From contig JAWPGT010000088.1 of NCBI GenBank assembly GCA_034638255.1, positions 21,201 to 85,200 of the forward strand: a stretch of 64,000 nucleotides of DNA, in the 5' to 3' direction. The stretch comes from Coprinus comatus (lineage: Eukaryota; Basidiomycota; Agaricomycetes; Agaricales; Agaricaceae). The position numbers and the translations under genes are program-made. Below the pieces are notes generated by a model. That model did not search any database and had not been told where the DNA came from. It saw only the letters and a list, made by a program, of their open reading frames with translations. Below, one piece after another: positions 12,900 through 23,558 of this stretch (the stretch's first letter is position 1; each line of letters begins with the position of its first letter).

Positions 12900-13211
12900 G
12901 TAGCAATTTTGAAGAGTTTATTTTAATCTTTTATAAATTAGTAACGGACACCAACTTTCCTTCTTGCTTCAACGATATCCACGAGCACTCATAGCACGCT
13001 CTTACGGCTACCTCATATAGTTGCTGTATGATACGTATGGCTGGCCCAGAGACTACTAAGTTATCGCGCCCATTATTACTTGAAAGTGTTGGTGTCCGGT
13101 GCCACAGTTGAACGTTGAACGTTGAATGTTACTAACAAGCTTCTGGATATTTTAACCATTAGCGAAAAATTTCCGAATTTCATCAGGCCATGTCCAAATT
13201 TTTTTTGATCA

Positions 13212-14825
13212 TTATTGGATAATGCGCGTTTTTTTCATAGATATCATACTTCCTTCTTCCTCCAATGTTTTCACTAAGCTATTAAGCTGCTCGCTTTGCC
13301 ACGAGTGACGTAGGTCTGCCTCCAAATGGAAATGTTCCTGTAACCCCACCTTTCGGTTATTCATCATCTGAAGAAGTGGATTAAACCATTGGCAATTGTT
13401 GACAAGCCCTTTGAACGTTAGCTGGCGTAGGCCCGGGAGGGGATACGTTCCAATTGGGAGCTTGTTGGAGAGAAATTCGAGTAGTTTTGCCATAATGGTA
13501 TCATCGTCAATGAAAATCCAAAGGTGACGGATTTGTTCTGCACCACTAAAAAGCCGAGAGAGAAAGAGGAAGCACTCTGAGTTACGAGGGAATTTATTTC
13601 TGCGATAACAAAAGATTCTGAACATGGTTGGGGATTTTGGAAGAACACGACACAAGTGGAAAACATTCAAATCCTTGAAATAATATATCATATCCTCAAG
13701 GTGAATGCTTATTTCGAGGCTCTCTAGGATAGGGAGTTTTAAGCGTTCAAGAAATGTAGCAAGGCCTAAGAAGATGTTGATACGAAATGTGCGGAGGTGA
13801 TGATGAGTAGAGCTCAAGTGGTTGAAATCACTAGAGTCTTGTGGGGGGGTGGGTGGTCGGAAGGAGGTCCTCAGATCAGTGAGGGTTCGGATTTGAGCGA
13901 GGATCTTGAGAGTAGACGAGATATCTTCGGCTCCTTTGATCATGAGGGTGGTGATGTTTGATGCAGGGGAAATTCTGATAGTTCCGTGCAGCGTGCCATG
14001 GAGAGTAAGAGTTTGAAGTCGAAGTTGATTCTCGAGATTGAGAACAGGAGGATTAGTCATGCCTTGCACTGAGCGCAAGTAAGCCAGCTCAAGTTGCTCG
14101 AGGTGGCGACAATTCGGAACAACAAGTGATGCCCAAAAGAGAGACGTTGAATCCAGTTTCAATGTCCTAATTTTCTCTGCATTCTTTTTTGCAGTAAGAA
14201 TTGGTAATATTGGATCCGCTGTGCCCTTCTTTGAGCAATCCTCGCGCAGCTCTAGTGCGAGTGGGACCGACCCCACATTAGATAGCCAAAGCTGCAGGAG
14301 CTTCGACTGCCCTTCCACTTTATACTGACGGAGTGATAATCGCAACGTTGACCATAAGCTGGGGGTTGAGTGCACAACTTTATGCCAGTGATAACAAACA
14401 GATGATACTTGGAAAAGAGGTTTTTTGTTGATATTATGATAGACGTGTTGAAAGATTTCTGAAAGAGTTTCAGGGGGTAGGACTCTGGTATTTGATTGTA
14501 GCTCGTTTAACCTCCGTTTATGGTTTGCTTTTTGAGATCGAAGCAAACGTATCTGCTCATCGATTGCGGTACAGTCTTGGTTGATATAAGCGACCTCATC
14601 AGTGGTGGAAGGAAAGGAATGTGGTGCATCGGAGCAGTAAGGACAGCGCGAGTGGCAGTGGCGGCAGGATTTGGCTGTTTCCATGAAATCTTGAACCGAT
14701 GAATCGATGATTGGGATGTCTTCGGCCTTGTCTACGATGTAATGAGTACTAGAAGGCTTCTTATTCCCACCAAGTCCGTCACTCGAAAAGTGTTTTGATG
14801 TTGCCATCGTTGAATGTTCTGGCAA
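13212..14825 (-). CDS. F-box protein with LRR-like C-terminal region
   Basis: Uninterrupted 537-codon ORF. A cysteine cluster (CRHCHSRCPYC, residues about 54-64) precedes a coiled coil (DEQIRLLRSQKANHKRRLNEL). The F-box follows: VLPPETLSEIFQHVY...LFQVSSVCYHWHKVVHSTPSLWSTL. The remainder has the irregular leucine-rich pattern of Agaricomycete F-box proteins, which are predicted substrate receptors of SCF ubiquitin ligases. ATG 14825 is used; a second ATG lies six codons downstream. Targets are unknown. Such genes are highly expanded in this group, so orthology is not implied. Confidence 0.75.
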   Translation of the reverse strand: MPEHSTMATSKHFSSDGLGGNKKPSSTHYIVDKAEDIPIIDSSVQDFMETAKSCRHCHSRCPYCSDAPHSFPSTTDEVAYINQDCTAIDEQIRLLRSQKANHKRRLNELQSNTRVLPPETLSEIFQHVYHNINKKPLFQVSSVCYHWHKVVHSTPSLWSTLRLSLRQYKVEGQSKLLQLWLSNVGSVPLALELREDCSKKGTADPILPILTAKKNAEKIRTLKLDSTSLFWASLVVPNCRHLEQLELAYLRSVQGMTNPPVLNLENQLRLQTLTLHGTLHGTIRISPASNITTLMIKGAEDISSTLKILAQIRTLTDLRTSFRPPTPPQDSSDFNHLSSTHHHLRTFRINIFLGLATFLERLKLPILESLEISIHLEDMIYYFKDLNVFHLCRVLPKSPTMFRIFCYRRNKFPRNSECFLFLSRLFSGAEQIRHLWIFIDDDTIMAKLLEFLSNKLPIGTYPLPGLRQLTFKGLVNNCQWFNPLLQMMNNRKVGLQEHFHLEADLRHSWQSEQLNSLVKTLEEEGSMISMKKTRIIQ

Positions 14826-15375
14826 GTTGACGTCCTAAATAAAATAGTCAAATAAGCCCGGCTTTTCAATAAATTTGAACCATTGACGAAAGATTCAACC
14901 TCTGTTTATCGTACTTAAGTTGACATTCGCTGTGAAAGCCATTAAATGATTAATCACTAATCACGTATGTCACAACATGTGACGTTATGGTCACCACCAT
15001 ACAACTTGTCACTCGTGCCACGCGAACTTCAATGTTTCAACTTTCTCTCGATGAAGTCAATCTTAAGTCTCCAGCACAATAAAGGCTTCAAAAATTTATC
15101 ATTAATCTCGTATTACTCAGTGAAGGTACTTTTCAAGGCGAAAGTAAAGTGAACTAGTCCACGTTCTGGCTCAACTCTGCCTATTTCAATTTGGACTGGA
15201 CTAGACTCTCAGCTTTCTTTGGGATCACGATCATGAGCTCAGAGGCTGACTAGAGCTTATGATACGATGGCTAGCTAGGATGTGTTGAAATGGGTATATA
15301 TTCATATGCAGCCCTGACTTCCAAAGCAGAATACCAATCCACATCTACACATACTTCTACAAATCTTTGAATATT
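14826..15375. other. Intergenic, nothing recognised
   Basis: Spacer between the divergent F-box gene and the orphan ORFs to the right. I see no gene, repeat or RNA. Confidence 0.4.
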
Positions 15376-15897
15376 ATGGCCAAGAGGAACGCGAGAAGGC
15401 TCAAGAAAGTCAAAAAGGTCAAGATCCCATCCAACACTGTGTCTATTCCTCCCCGTAACGTTAACGTTGACCTCAATGTTGTTGATGTTCCTGATACTAA
15501 TGCTGGGGTTTCCGATGATGAACCTATGGAAGCGGTCCATGTCTTCGAAGCCCCTGCAAATAGTGTCGAGGCCTCAATTACAGTCAAGAAAGTCATGGAG
15601 GCCGTCATTGAGGGCAACAAGGATGGAATTGATGAGATGAAGGAGGAGGTGATTATTGCATTCGAAGAAGACAATGTAAATGGTGATGTTGTTGATATTT
15701 CCGAGGTAGAGAAAGAGGCCGAGGTTGAGGTGAAGGAGAAAACAAATGTCAGTGATGATGAAGACGATGGTGCTGATATAAAGAACATCATTGAGAAGAA
15801 AGAATCACCTAAGAAGGTGAAGACGAGGAAGAAGATTCAGAGCTACTTTGGTATGTCAAAGTCGATATTTCCTTGTATGTGAACTTGACGATATCCA
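15376..15897 (+). CDS. Orphan acidic protein with basic start
   Basis: ATG at 15376 opens MAKRNARRLKKVKKVKIP, a nuclear-localisation-like basic run. About 130 acidic residues rich in Val/Glu/Asp follow, ending KKESPKKVKTRKKIQSYF. A GTATGT donor follows at 15851. Splicing to TTCTAG at 15917 gives a short tail ending FFPETNKIR. Splicing from a weaker GTGAAG donor near 15818 would instead open the next ORF in frame. Which is used is not decidable by eye. No family recognised. Confidence 0.35.
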
Positions 15898-15917
15898 TAA
15901 TAGCTACCAAATTCTAG

Positions 15918-16721
15918 ATGAGAGGGAATTACTCCGCTTTTTCCCTGAAACAAATAAAATCCGATGACCTCAGCTTGATTAAACAGGAAGACGAGAACTT
16001 CTCGGAGATGATTCTTCCTTCAACGTTTTCAACATCTGAACCATCTTTGGAAGACGTCGAACATAGCAATATCAAGCTTCCTATTTCTGTGGAGACCACT
16101 GGCGACTCCGGAGATTTTCATCAAGAAATTTCCTTGGAACATGAACAGTGTTGTGTTAAATCCGACGATTCCATCTATGACCCCTACCAATTTCTTGATG
16201 CTTACTTCCCCATTCCAAACATCCGAATCTACATAACCAATTATGATGAAGAGACTGTTGGCACTGAGACTGTCGAGAATGGTGACAACACTGAGGAGGG
16301 ATATGCCAACTCTGCTGAGGTGGGCATTGGCAATGGGGGGATGTTCAAGGAATTGAACATTACGTCGGACTCCAAGTCGACTCATAACCCACTCTTTGCG
16401 ACTGATATTGTTCACGATGGCCCATTATCTTCTCTGAAAATGGAGCCGAAAGAAGATGAAAACGGGGAGTGGGTTTTCAAAGATGTAGCGACTGACCTGG
16501 ATTCCCCAATCTATGACCCTTACACTCCATTCTTGACGGTGTCCAAGTCCAACCAGCATTACTATAAGAACTCTGGTATTCAATTCGAACAGTTCTCGGA
16601 TTCGGAGTCCGAGTACAGTCAGCCTTCTGCTTCACCGAGCTTTTGTGATCGTTTCTTTGCTAATGTCGATACGCCAATGGACTCCGGGGAAGAGGGTGGT
16701 CAAATGCCTGTTACTTCTTAG
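15918..16721 (+). CDS. Orphan acidic ORF with repeated IYDPY motifs
   Basis: 267-codon ORF preceded directly by a TTCTAG acceptor, so it is probably an exon of the 15376 gene or a separate gene. Two copies of the motif S(I/P)IYDPY occur (DDSIYDPYQFLDAYFPIP and LDSPIYDPYTPFLTV), spaced about 110 residues, suggesting internal duplication. Otherwise it is acidic and serine-rich and apparently disordered. Function unknown. Confidence 0.35.
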   Translation: MRGNYSAFSLKQIKSDDLSLIKQEDENFSEMILPSTFSTSEPSLEDVEHSNIKLPISVETTGDSGDFHQEISLEHEQCCVKSDDSIYDPYQFLDAYFPIPNIRIYITNYDEETVGTETVENGDNTEEGYANSAEVGIGNGGMFKELNITSDSKSTHNPLFATDIVHDGPLSSLKMEPKEDENGEWVFKDVATDLDSPIYDPYTPFLTVSKSNQHYYKNSGIQFEQFSDSESEYSQPSASPSFCDRFFANVDTPMDSGEEGGQMPVTS

Positions 16722-16733
16722 AGTCTCAAGGAG

Positions 16734-18047
16734 ATGAAGGTACAAGGCACCTCTGAATTAAAGGATGAAATCACAATTGCTACCGAAATTTTGGAGAGTG
16801 AAATGGAGAAGGAGAGTGTATTAGAACAGGGAGGAAATGGATTCATGTTATCATTACCAGTATCAATCATATTTGACTCGCCACCTCAGGCGATGCATGA
16901 ACTGGTTCACTGCAGTGAAGGGGATCAGGTTGAGGAAAATGATTGAAGGTGGTTGCGATGCTCAAGGACCAGTGTATGTTCATTATCTTTTTTTATTATT
17001 TCTCATGAATGTACTCACTGTCATGAATAACAGAGGTACCTCGTCGTTAGAAAAGTCTGAGGATCATGGTATCAAGACTGAATGTGGAGGACACTCCCCC
17101 CTTCCTAGCCCGTACTTCGTTATATTCGAGGAGTTAGGTACACATTACCCATTCCTCGACATCTGCGTCGAGATTATCAGTGTTCGCGAGTCACGAACCT
17201 CACAAGACAAATCAGAAGTATTGAATACAGAGAGGCAGGTTACAAGCTACCGGGGTGATACCATCTGTAGCTCTCTGGGTCGTGTTTTTCCATACCCAGA
17301 TGGTGTCGTCCACCTCGACTGGTTTGGGGTACTTGGACCTTGGGAGTGTGTATATGCTCTTCAATTTTTACAATATTGTTATTCTGATGCCTCTTGGCTT
17401 GTAGTATTCGCTTGAACATTCCTGATTCTTTGGAATGTCAAGAATTCAAGGTCCCCAAGGATCATACGTTCACCTCAAATCTCTCTTATTACAAGGTTGT
17501 CCTCGTTCCTAATGATCTCAACCATGGAAGCCGCGCAACCATTTCTGGTGTTGTTTCAATTGTGGATGATCGACTCTTCCAATACTCGACGGTTGGCAGT
17601 ACTGACTCGAACAAAAATGTCGCCACCTGCAAGGACATTGTACTTTACCACACTCCAATCCAATCCTGGGAAACCCTTGTCAGTCCTCTGGCCCTCAAGG
17701 ACATTGTCGTTCATGATATTCCATTTCAATCCCTGGATATCTCCATTGACGAGATTCCAATCTGTAAGGACCTCATCGCATACACGCCATCCACAATCCC
17801 TGGACGGCTAAGCATCGCTCGTCCTTCCTCCACGAATGCTGCTTTTGAGCAACACGATCATATGGAATCACCTCACTTTCAAATAACACAACATTTATCA
17901 ACAATTCACAAATCACTCCTATCACCTACTTCGACCCTCCTACATACGAAAAAGCTGGGAATTTCGTATGTAACGCAAGCCGAACCCTTGCCAACTATTA
18001 TCCCCAGGCTATTACTATCCCCCGCCTTCCTACATACGGACAAGTAG
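16734..18047 (+). CDS. Unresolved orphan ORF cluster
   Basis: Overlapping ORFs at 16734-16946, 16837-17415 and 17394-18047, possibly exons of one gene. The 17394 ORF (217 codons) contains a degenerate internal repeat built on KDI (CKDIVLYHTPIQSWETL, LKDIVVHDIPFQSLD, CKDLIAYTPSTIPG). No domain is recognised, and the reading frames cannot be joined with confidence. Confidence 0.25.
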
Positions 18048-18415
18048 GGATTCCTGCATACTAGCCACCACCAACCCTGCCAGCAGCGTCCAGGGGTCAT
18101 GTTACATCCTCCAAACAAGAAATGGGAAATTGTGCCAGAAGGTCTCCTGGGTCATGATATATCGGATTTTGTCATGATCTTGAACGAACTTCAGCTTCAT
18201 CTTCGGTGCTGTGTACGAGATTATGAGTGAGTACTAGAACCCTTGAAAATTCTAATGTTGACTTAATTGCTTCACTAAATTTACCCAGACTTCGTTCAAG
18301 GCATTACTCTTCTAAATTCTGCCATTGCTATCGCATGACACCTACAAGCCTGGTTCCTTCTGATGTTCTCTGAGTTTACGTATGCTCCTCACCTGCCACT
18401 ACGTAGAACTAGTTT

Positions 18416-18470
18416 AGACACCGTGCCTTCGGCACGGTCATCTTTCTAGGCTGCATCCGAGTTCCAAATT
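18416..18470. repeat. GTGCCTTCGGCACG palindrome repeat, copy 1
   Basis: CCGTGCCTTCGGCACGG is a perfect hairpin with a TTCG loop. It is followed by about 35 bp that align, with mismatches, to the stretch after a second copy near 19771 (GTGCCTTTGGCACG), ending in ...GAGTTCC(A/G)AA(A/G)TCAA. The pair brackets the ~165-bp repeat region. Confidence 0.5.
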
Positions 18471-18889
18471 CAAGTGCTAATAAGTTCACACAGATCAAAT
18501 ATATATACCTATTACTCGCCTATTACAAAGTAGTAGGTACTATTTAAGAGAAAAAATCAGTCGTTAGAGACAATATTGGCATGTAGGCCAATTTTGTGAT
18601 CATGATTCACTGATGATAGTAGTTTTCAAGCCCCTAGCCTAAAAACAATCATTAATTGCACAGATTTGTTGCCTTCGGCAACTCATGTGTGCTTCGGACT
18701 TCACCATGTTATCATCCATAGTTTGCATGTGCAAGGTGTGTGATGGGCCAATATATTTCAACATTTATGGATCTTCTTTCTACCCATTGTAATAGCAAGA
18801 TGTGATCTGAAATGTAGATCATATATTGAGTACTTACCATTGTTCTGACTGCGTCATAAATACCTGTCTAATGATGGTACTGACACTTC

Positions 18890-19390
18890 AGTTGGTGCAG
18901 TATATCACTTACAGTAATGGTCCAAACATTGCAGTGATCAGTGATCACCATTCTCAATTGAAAGCGTGAAAAAGAATTTGTAACATCAATTCTACACCAT
19001 ACTTCATGTAATTAATACCATCAGAAGCGAACTGTCTACATCTTTTTAATGGTAGTATACAGACCATTGCAGCACAGTGCTATGTCTCTTGGCTATAACA
19101 TATGATCATTTTTAGTTTGTATAGTAAAAGAACAAAATTATAAGTTCAATTCTATGCCAAGCAGCACAATACTACCACCGTTGGAAGCGCATCTTTAATC
19201 CCGTTTGAATGGTAGTACTCACGGAATTGGCCGGTGTTTCGTTCCCTCTCAATTAGTCAAACTGTAAAAGTAATGATTATTTTGAGCTCACATGATAAAA
19301 GCAATACTGTAGACTCAGTTCTACACAGAATAACATGCAAGGACCACCTATTGGAGAGTGTCTTAATGTAAATTGAACTCTGAGACACGC
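18890..19390. repeat. Degenerate tandem repeat, period ~165 bp
   Basis: Three diverged units are anchored by TCAATTCTACACCA (about 18984), TCAATTCTATGCCA (about 19147) and TCAGTTCTACACAG (about 19315), spacing 162-169 bp. Each is followed by a similar GGAAGCG...TTAATGGTAGTA-type tail. No coding potential. Age is suggested by heavy divergence. Confidence 0.5.
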
Positions 19391-19749
19391 ATTGGTACTG
19401 CGATTTTTTTTGTTCTTATTCAGTAACCAAATTACCTTTGTATACCTATCTCTTGTAAAAGTGGAGTCTTGATATATTATTTGAACCTTGTCCTATATAT
19501 ACCTACTACTGTTTAAACGGCCTCGTCAATACCTATCTAACGGTAGTACTTGCATCCCAGTAGCCATAGTATATCACTCGCAGTTAATATATTTCTGTAT
19601 TCAGAGCCACTCAAACACATTTTCGGAGTTTGCCAGCCACAAAGCACAACGAAAAGCATACAGCCACTATTTGTCAGCTCTGACTAATCCTGTGCTTTTC
19701 TTTGTCAGCTGAGTAAGCTCAATCCCAATCCGGCCTTGTATCTCCCATT

Positions 19750-19830
19750 ATATATTGACTAGCTTAAGCCCGTGCCTTTGGCACGACGTTTCGCTAGTGC
19801 TGAATCTGAGTTCCGAAGTCAACGCAATGA
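19750..19830. repeat. GTGCCTTTGGCACG palindrome repeat, copy 2
   Basis: Second copy of the hairpin repeat seen at 18416, preceded by AGCTTAAGCCC and followed by sequence homologous to that after copy 1. It marks the start of the AT-rich repeat block on its right. Confidence 0.45.
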
Positions 19831-21150
19831 CTGAGTTCCTAGCTCAATGCAGAATCTGATCTCTAGTGGTATTTTCAAAGTACTTGAATCAAGCTTGAGT
19901 TTCATTTCTACCTGTATTATAGTTTTAACCATAATATTTCTATCTACTAACTCAAGCTCCATAGTTTTTTAACCAAGCTTTAACTATAGTCACTCATGTA
20001 CACAATGTTTGGTATACAATAATTTTTATATATTATATTCAAGTACTAAGCTCAATGCAAATTCCAGAACCAAGTGTTATCCTATTGTTTTAAAGTACAT
20101 AAATTAATAATCACAATTTCAAGCATTTATAATATTTAAATAGCTTAATACTATGCTCAATGCAATGGCTCTATTTTAAATAGTCTAAGTATATCAATTA
20201 TGAATTCTTGTACACTATGTTTATTCTATTTTTACAATATATACATCAATAATCTTCATAATATTAAAGTCGCTTAATGCAATGGCTCAATACTGAGCTC
20301 AACACAATATCTAATCTCTAAGTTTCATGAATCCATATAGACAATATTTATCCTAAATTAATAATCACTTTTTATAATTTTTATGTAGCTCAATACAATG
20401 GCTCAATATTAAACTCAATAAATAGTCTTCTGAATCCTAAGTACATAAATTAATAATCAAAGGTTTGAGCTTTCTATCATGTTTTAACTCACTATTAAAC
20501 TCAATATAATGTCTGAGCTCTAATGCTAAAGATTCTGAATTCTAAGTACATAAATCAATCATCAAGGGTTTGAGCTTTCTATTATATTTCAACTCACTAC
20601 TGAACTCAATGCAATGGCTCAATACTAACTCAATACCAAGTCTAAGGTCCAAGTTTTATACTATCAAACATGAATTCTGATACACTATATTTAATATATT
20701 ATTACTCAGAGATTTGAGCTTTTTATAATATTCCAAACACAATAGCTCAATACAAAGTCTGAACTCCAGATTTTATACTATAGATTCTGAATCCATATAC
20801 ACTATATTTCTGAAATACATAAATTAATAATTACAGTTTCAAGCTTTCTACAATATTCCAACTCACTATTGAGCTCAATACTATGCTCAATGTGATGGCT
20901 CAATATTAAACTCAATACAAAGTCTGAGCTCTAATAGTCAGTGGTTTGAGCTTTGCATAATATTTACTCAATGGAATAGCTCAATATTAAACTCAATGCA
21001 AAGTCTGGGCTCTATATTTTATGAACCCTTATACATTATATTTATCTTATTTAATAATCATAGTCACAACATTTCAACAATAATATTCAAGTAGCTCAAT
21101 GCAATGTCTGAGCTCCAAGTTTTATGCTATTACTAAGAATTGTGATACAC
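19800..21150. repeat. AT-rich block of irregular short repeats
   Basis: Phrases such as CTCAATGCAATGGCTCAATA, AAAGTCTGAGCTC, CTAAGTACATAAATTAATAATCA and GGTTTGAGCTTTCTAT recur at least six to nine times with irregular spacing (about 80-200 bp). It looks like an expanded and scrambled tandem family. No ORF of note. Confidence 0.6.
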
Positions 21151-21436
21151 TATTCTATCCAAATGTAATTACTCCCCTCACGAATGTACTTTCGCACAAA
21201 ATAGTTCAGTGGTTCTATTTCTATATCAGCTTGGGTAGAGTCTGCTCATTTCATAGGAACACATTGGTGTAATTTTACGATCTTATGGTCGTTGGATAGC
21301 CATTAAAAATACGCATCCAACGGATATAGTTAGAGGTCAAACGGAAGGAAACTGAGAGTACTATATTCAAATTACTGACATTTCAATATAATTCATATAA
21401 AAGGTAAGCTACACCATGAATACTGCACGTTTTAAC

Positions 21437-22768
21437 ACGTTCTTTTCACCGTTCTATGCGTATTTGCAAGAGCTTTCCAATGAGCCTAAGTACGTGTCAA
21501 ACGGTCAAGTATGTATTAAACTGATAGAGATATTGACCGTTTACTGATGGAGAGTAGAAATGAGATTGTACTACAGCTACTGTAAATCGGAATACGTTCT
21601 TTTCACAGTCCATTACACATTTTTAAGACCTTTTTAATAAGCCCATGCACGTAGAAAACGGTCAACTCGTTGTGGAGCAAGTAATACTCTGATCTCAGAA
21701 TAAGACACATTCTTTCATTACACCTACTGCATATTCTAATACGTTCTTTTGACCGTTATGTGCGCATTTTTAACAGCTTTTCAATGAGCCTACTTACACA
21801 TTAAATGGCTGAGTCGTTGTTGTGCATCATTGTATTCTGTTCTCAAGGTAAAACCTATATTGAACTACACCTACTGTGAATAAAGACACATTTTCTTTAC
21901 CGTTCAATGCACATTTAAAAGGCCTTTTTAATGAGCCTATGCACATAAAAAACGGTGGACTCGTTGTGGAGCAAGTAATGCTCTGCTCTCAAAATAAAAA
22001 CATTATTGCATTACACCTACTGCACATTTGGATACGTTCTTTTTACCATTACGCGCGTATTCTTTAGGGCTCTTTAATGAGCCTATTTTTACAACAAATG
22101 GCTGAGTCCTTGTGGAGCAGTGTAGTGCTCTCTTCCTAAAGTAATGACATTAATACACCACGGATAACGCAAATCGCGACGCGTTCTTTTCACCGTTCAA
22201 TACGCATTTAAGACAGCTTTCCAATGCACCTACTTACGCGTTAAACGGTTGACTTATGGCTGAGCATCACTCTACTCTTCTCTGAAGGTAAATACCACAT
22301 TGAGGAACACCCACTGCGAATTCCGATGCGTTCTTTTCATCGTTACGCGCGTATTTACAACAGCTATCCAATGAGCCTACCTATGTGTCAAACGGCCCAG
22401 CCCTCGTTGTGCATCATTCCACCTTGCTCTCAAGGTAAAACCCAGATTGAACTACACCTACGGCAAATTACAATGCGTTCTCTTTACCGTTACGCGTATA
22501 TTTACAATGGCTATCCAATGAGCCTATTTACGCATCAAACGGCCCAACGGTTGTTGAACATTTCCCTTCTCTGCTCTCAAAGTAAAAACTATACTAAAAT
22601 ACACCTACTGCATCATTTAATACGTTCTCTTCACGGTTCTACACGTATTTTTAAGGGCTTTTCAACGCATCTACCCACGCGCCGAACGGTCCAGCGGTCG
22701 TTGAGCATTGCTCTGCTCTGCTCTCCACTCCCAGTTTCAAACCCAGTTGCTTATCTAAAAACTGACTA
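21437..22768. repeat. 147-bp tandem satellite, nine units
   Basis: The anchor (A/G)CGTTCTTTT(C/T)ACCGTT recurs at about 21437, 21594, 21741, 21888, 22034, 22181, 22328, 22475 and 22622. After the first interval (157) the spacings are 147, 147, 146, 147, 147, 147, 147. Other conserved words are CAATGAGCCTA, AAACGG, TGTG(C/G)A and ACACCTACTGC. Units are only roughly two-thirds identical, yet there are almost no length changes. Units 2 and 4 resemble each other more than their neighbours, as do units 3 and 7, suggesting higher-order structure. An ORF at 22326-22769 follows the repeat phase because 147 is a multiple of three, but other units carry stops in that frame. Confidence 0.8.
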
Positions 22769-22801
22769 ATCCTGACTAAGGCTGACCAATACTGACCAAG
22801 C
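22762..22801. repeat. 10-bp tandem repeat (CTGACYAAKN)x4
   Basis: Four consecutive decamers CTGACTAATC, CTGACTAAGG, CTGACCAATA and CTGACCAAGC mark the right border of the 147-bp satellite. A partial match (CTGACTAATCCTGTGC) occurs near 19680. Confidence 0.6.
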
Positions 22802-23558
22802 ATTGATCGCATTGGTCAGCCCCATCAGTCCCACGCTCTTTGTCCCATTCTATATTGATGATTTGAAACTTCCGTAATTCCTTCGACTTCATCATCGCTG
22901 CTCTCTTCATGATCACCCCCTAATCCTCTGGCGTCTCCCTTACCCGTGTTTGTGTGTAACTGGAGTTGGACTCTCATGTCGATTGATGATGGAAGGAATC
23001 CATGATAGTTCACGAAACGGCTCGATCAACAGCGAAAATGATCTGATGACTGTTAAAACAAGCCCTGTATCCAACACCCCCAGATAGCTCAGATGTATCT
23101 ATATATCCTAGCAATACTAGTACACTTTGTACTGAGGATATTCATCATAACTATCATAGCCACATTAGCCCGTTTTAATTTTTCAATCAAGTTAAATTAT
23201 AGTTATAATGGATTTTGTATACACAAACTCTAGGAACCTTGTGTACCATGATTAACCTCTTTATGCAGTGATAGTATTTACTAAACCTTAGGTGTAGCAG
23301 ACAAAAACGACACCCAGAAGGAGTAAACCAAAAAGAGTACATAAGTAGTTCATGCTTAGTGTTCAATTGAAGTACATCCGTTGTCGGCAAGTTTTTAGTA
23401 TTCAGAAAATAGAGCTAACATTTTTCTGTCCCATGAGCTTAGACATACCAATATATTTATCTTCAACCTTCTAACCACAAGTAAGATGATTTAAGGTAAC
23501 AGTCAAGTTTTTTACCGAGAATGTCACCAACATCTTACCGATGATTCTCTCTTTCTTT
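22802..23558. other. Intergenic, nothing recognised
   Basis: Between the satellite and the SDR gene stop. Only short unsupported ORFs are seen. Confidence 0.4.

Noticed and set aside
22326..22769. 147-codon ORF over the last satellite units
   Set aside because: It exists because the repeat period is a multiple of three. Homologous frames in units 5 and 6 carry stops and the sequence has no protein-like conservation.
18416..22801. CRISPR-like array in the repeat island
   Set aside because: Repeats are diverged tandem units without unique spacers, and the genome is eukaryotic.
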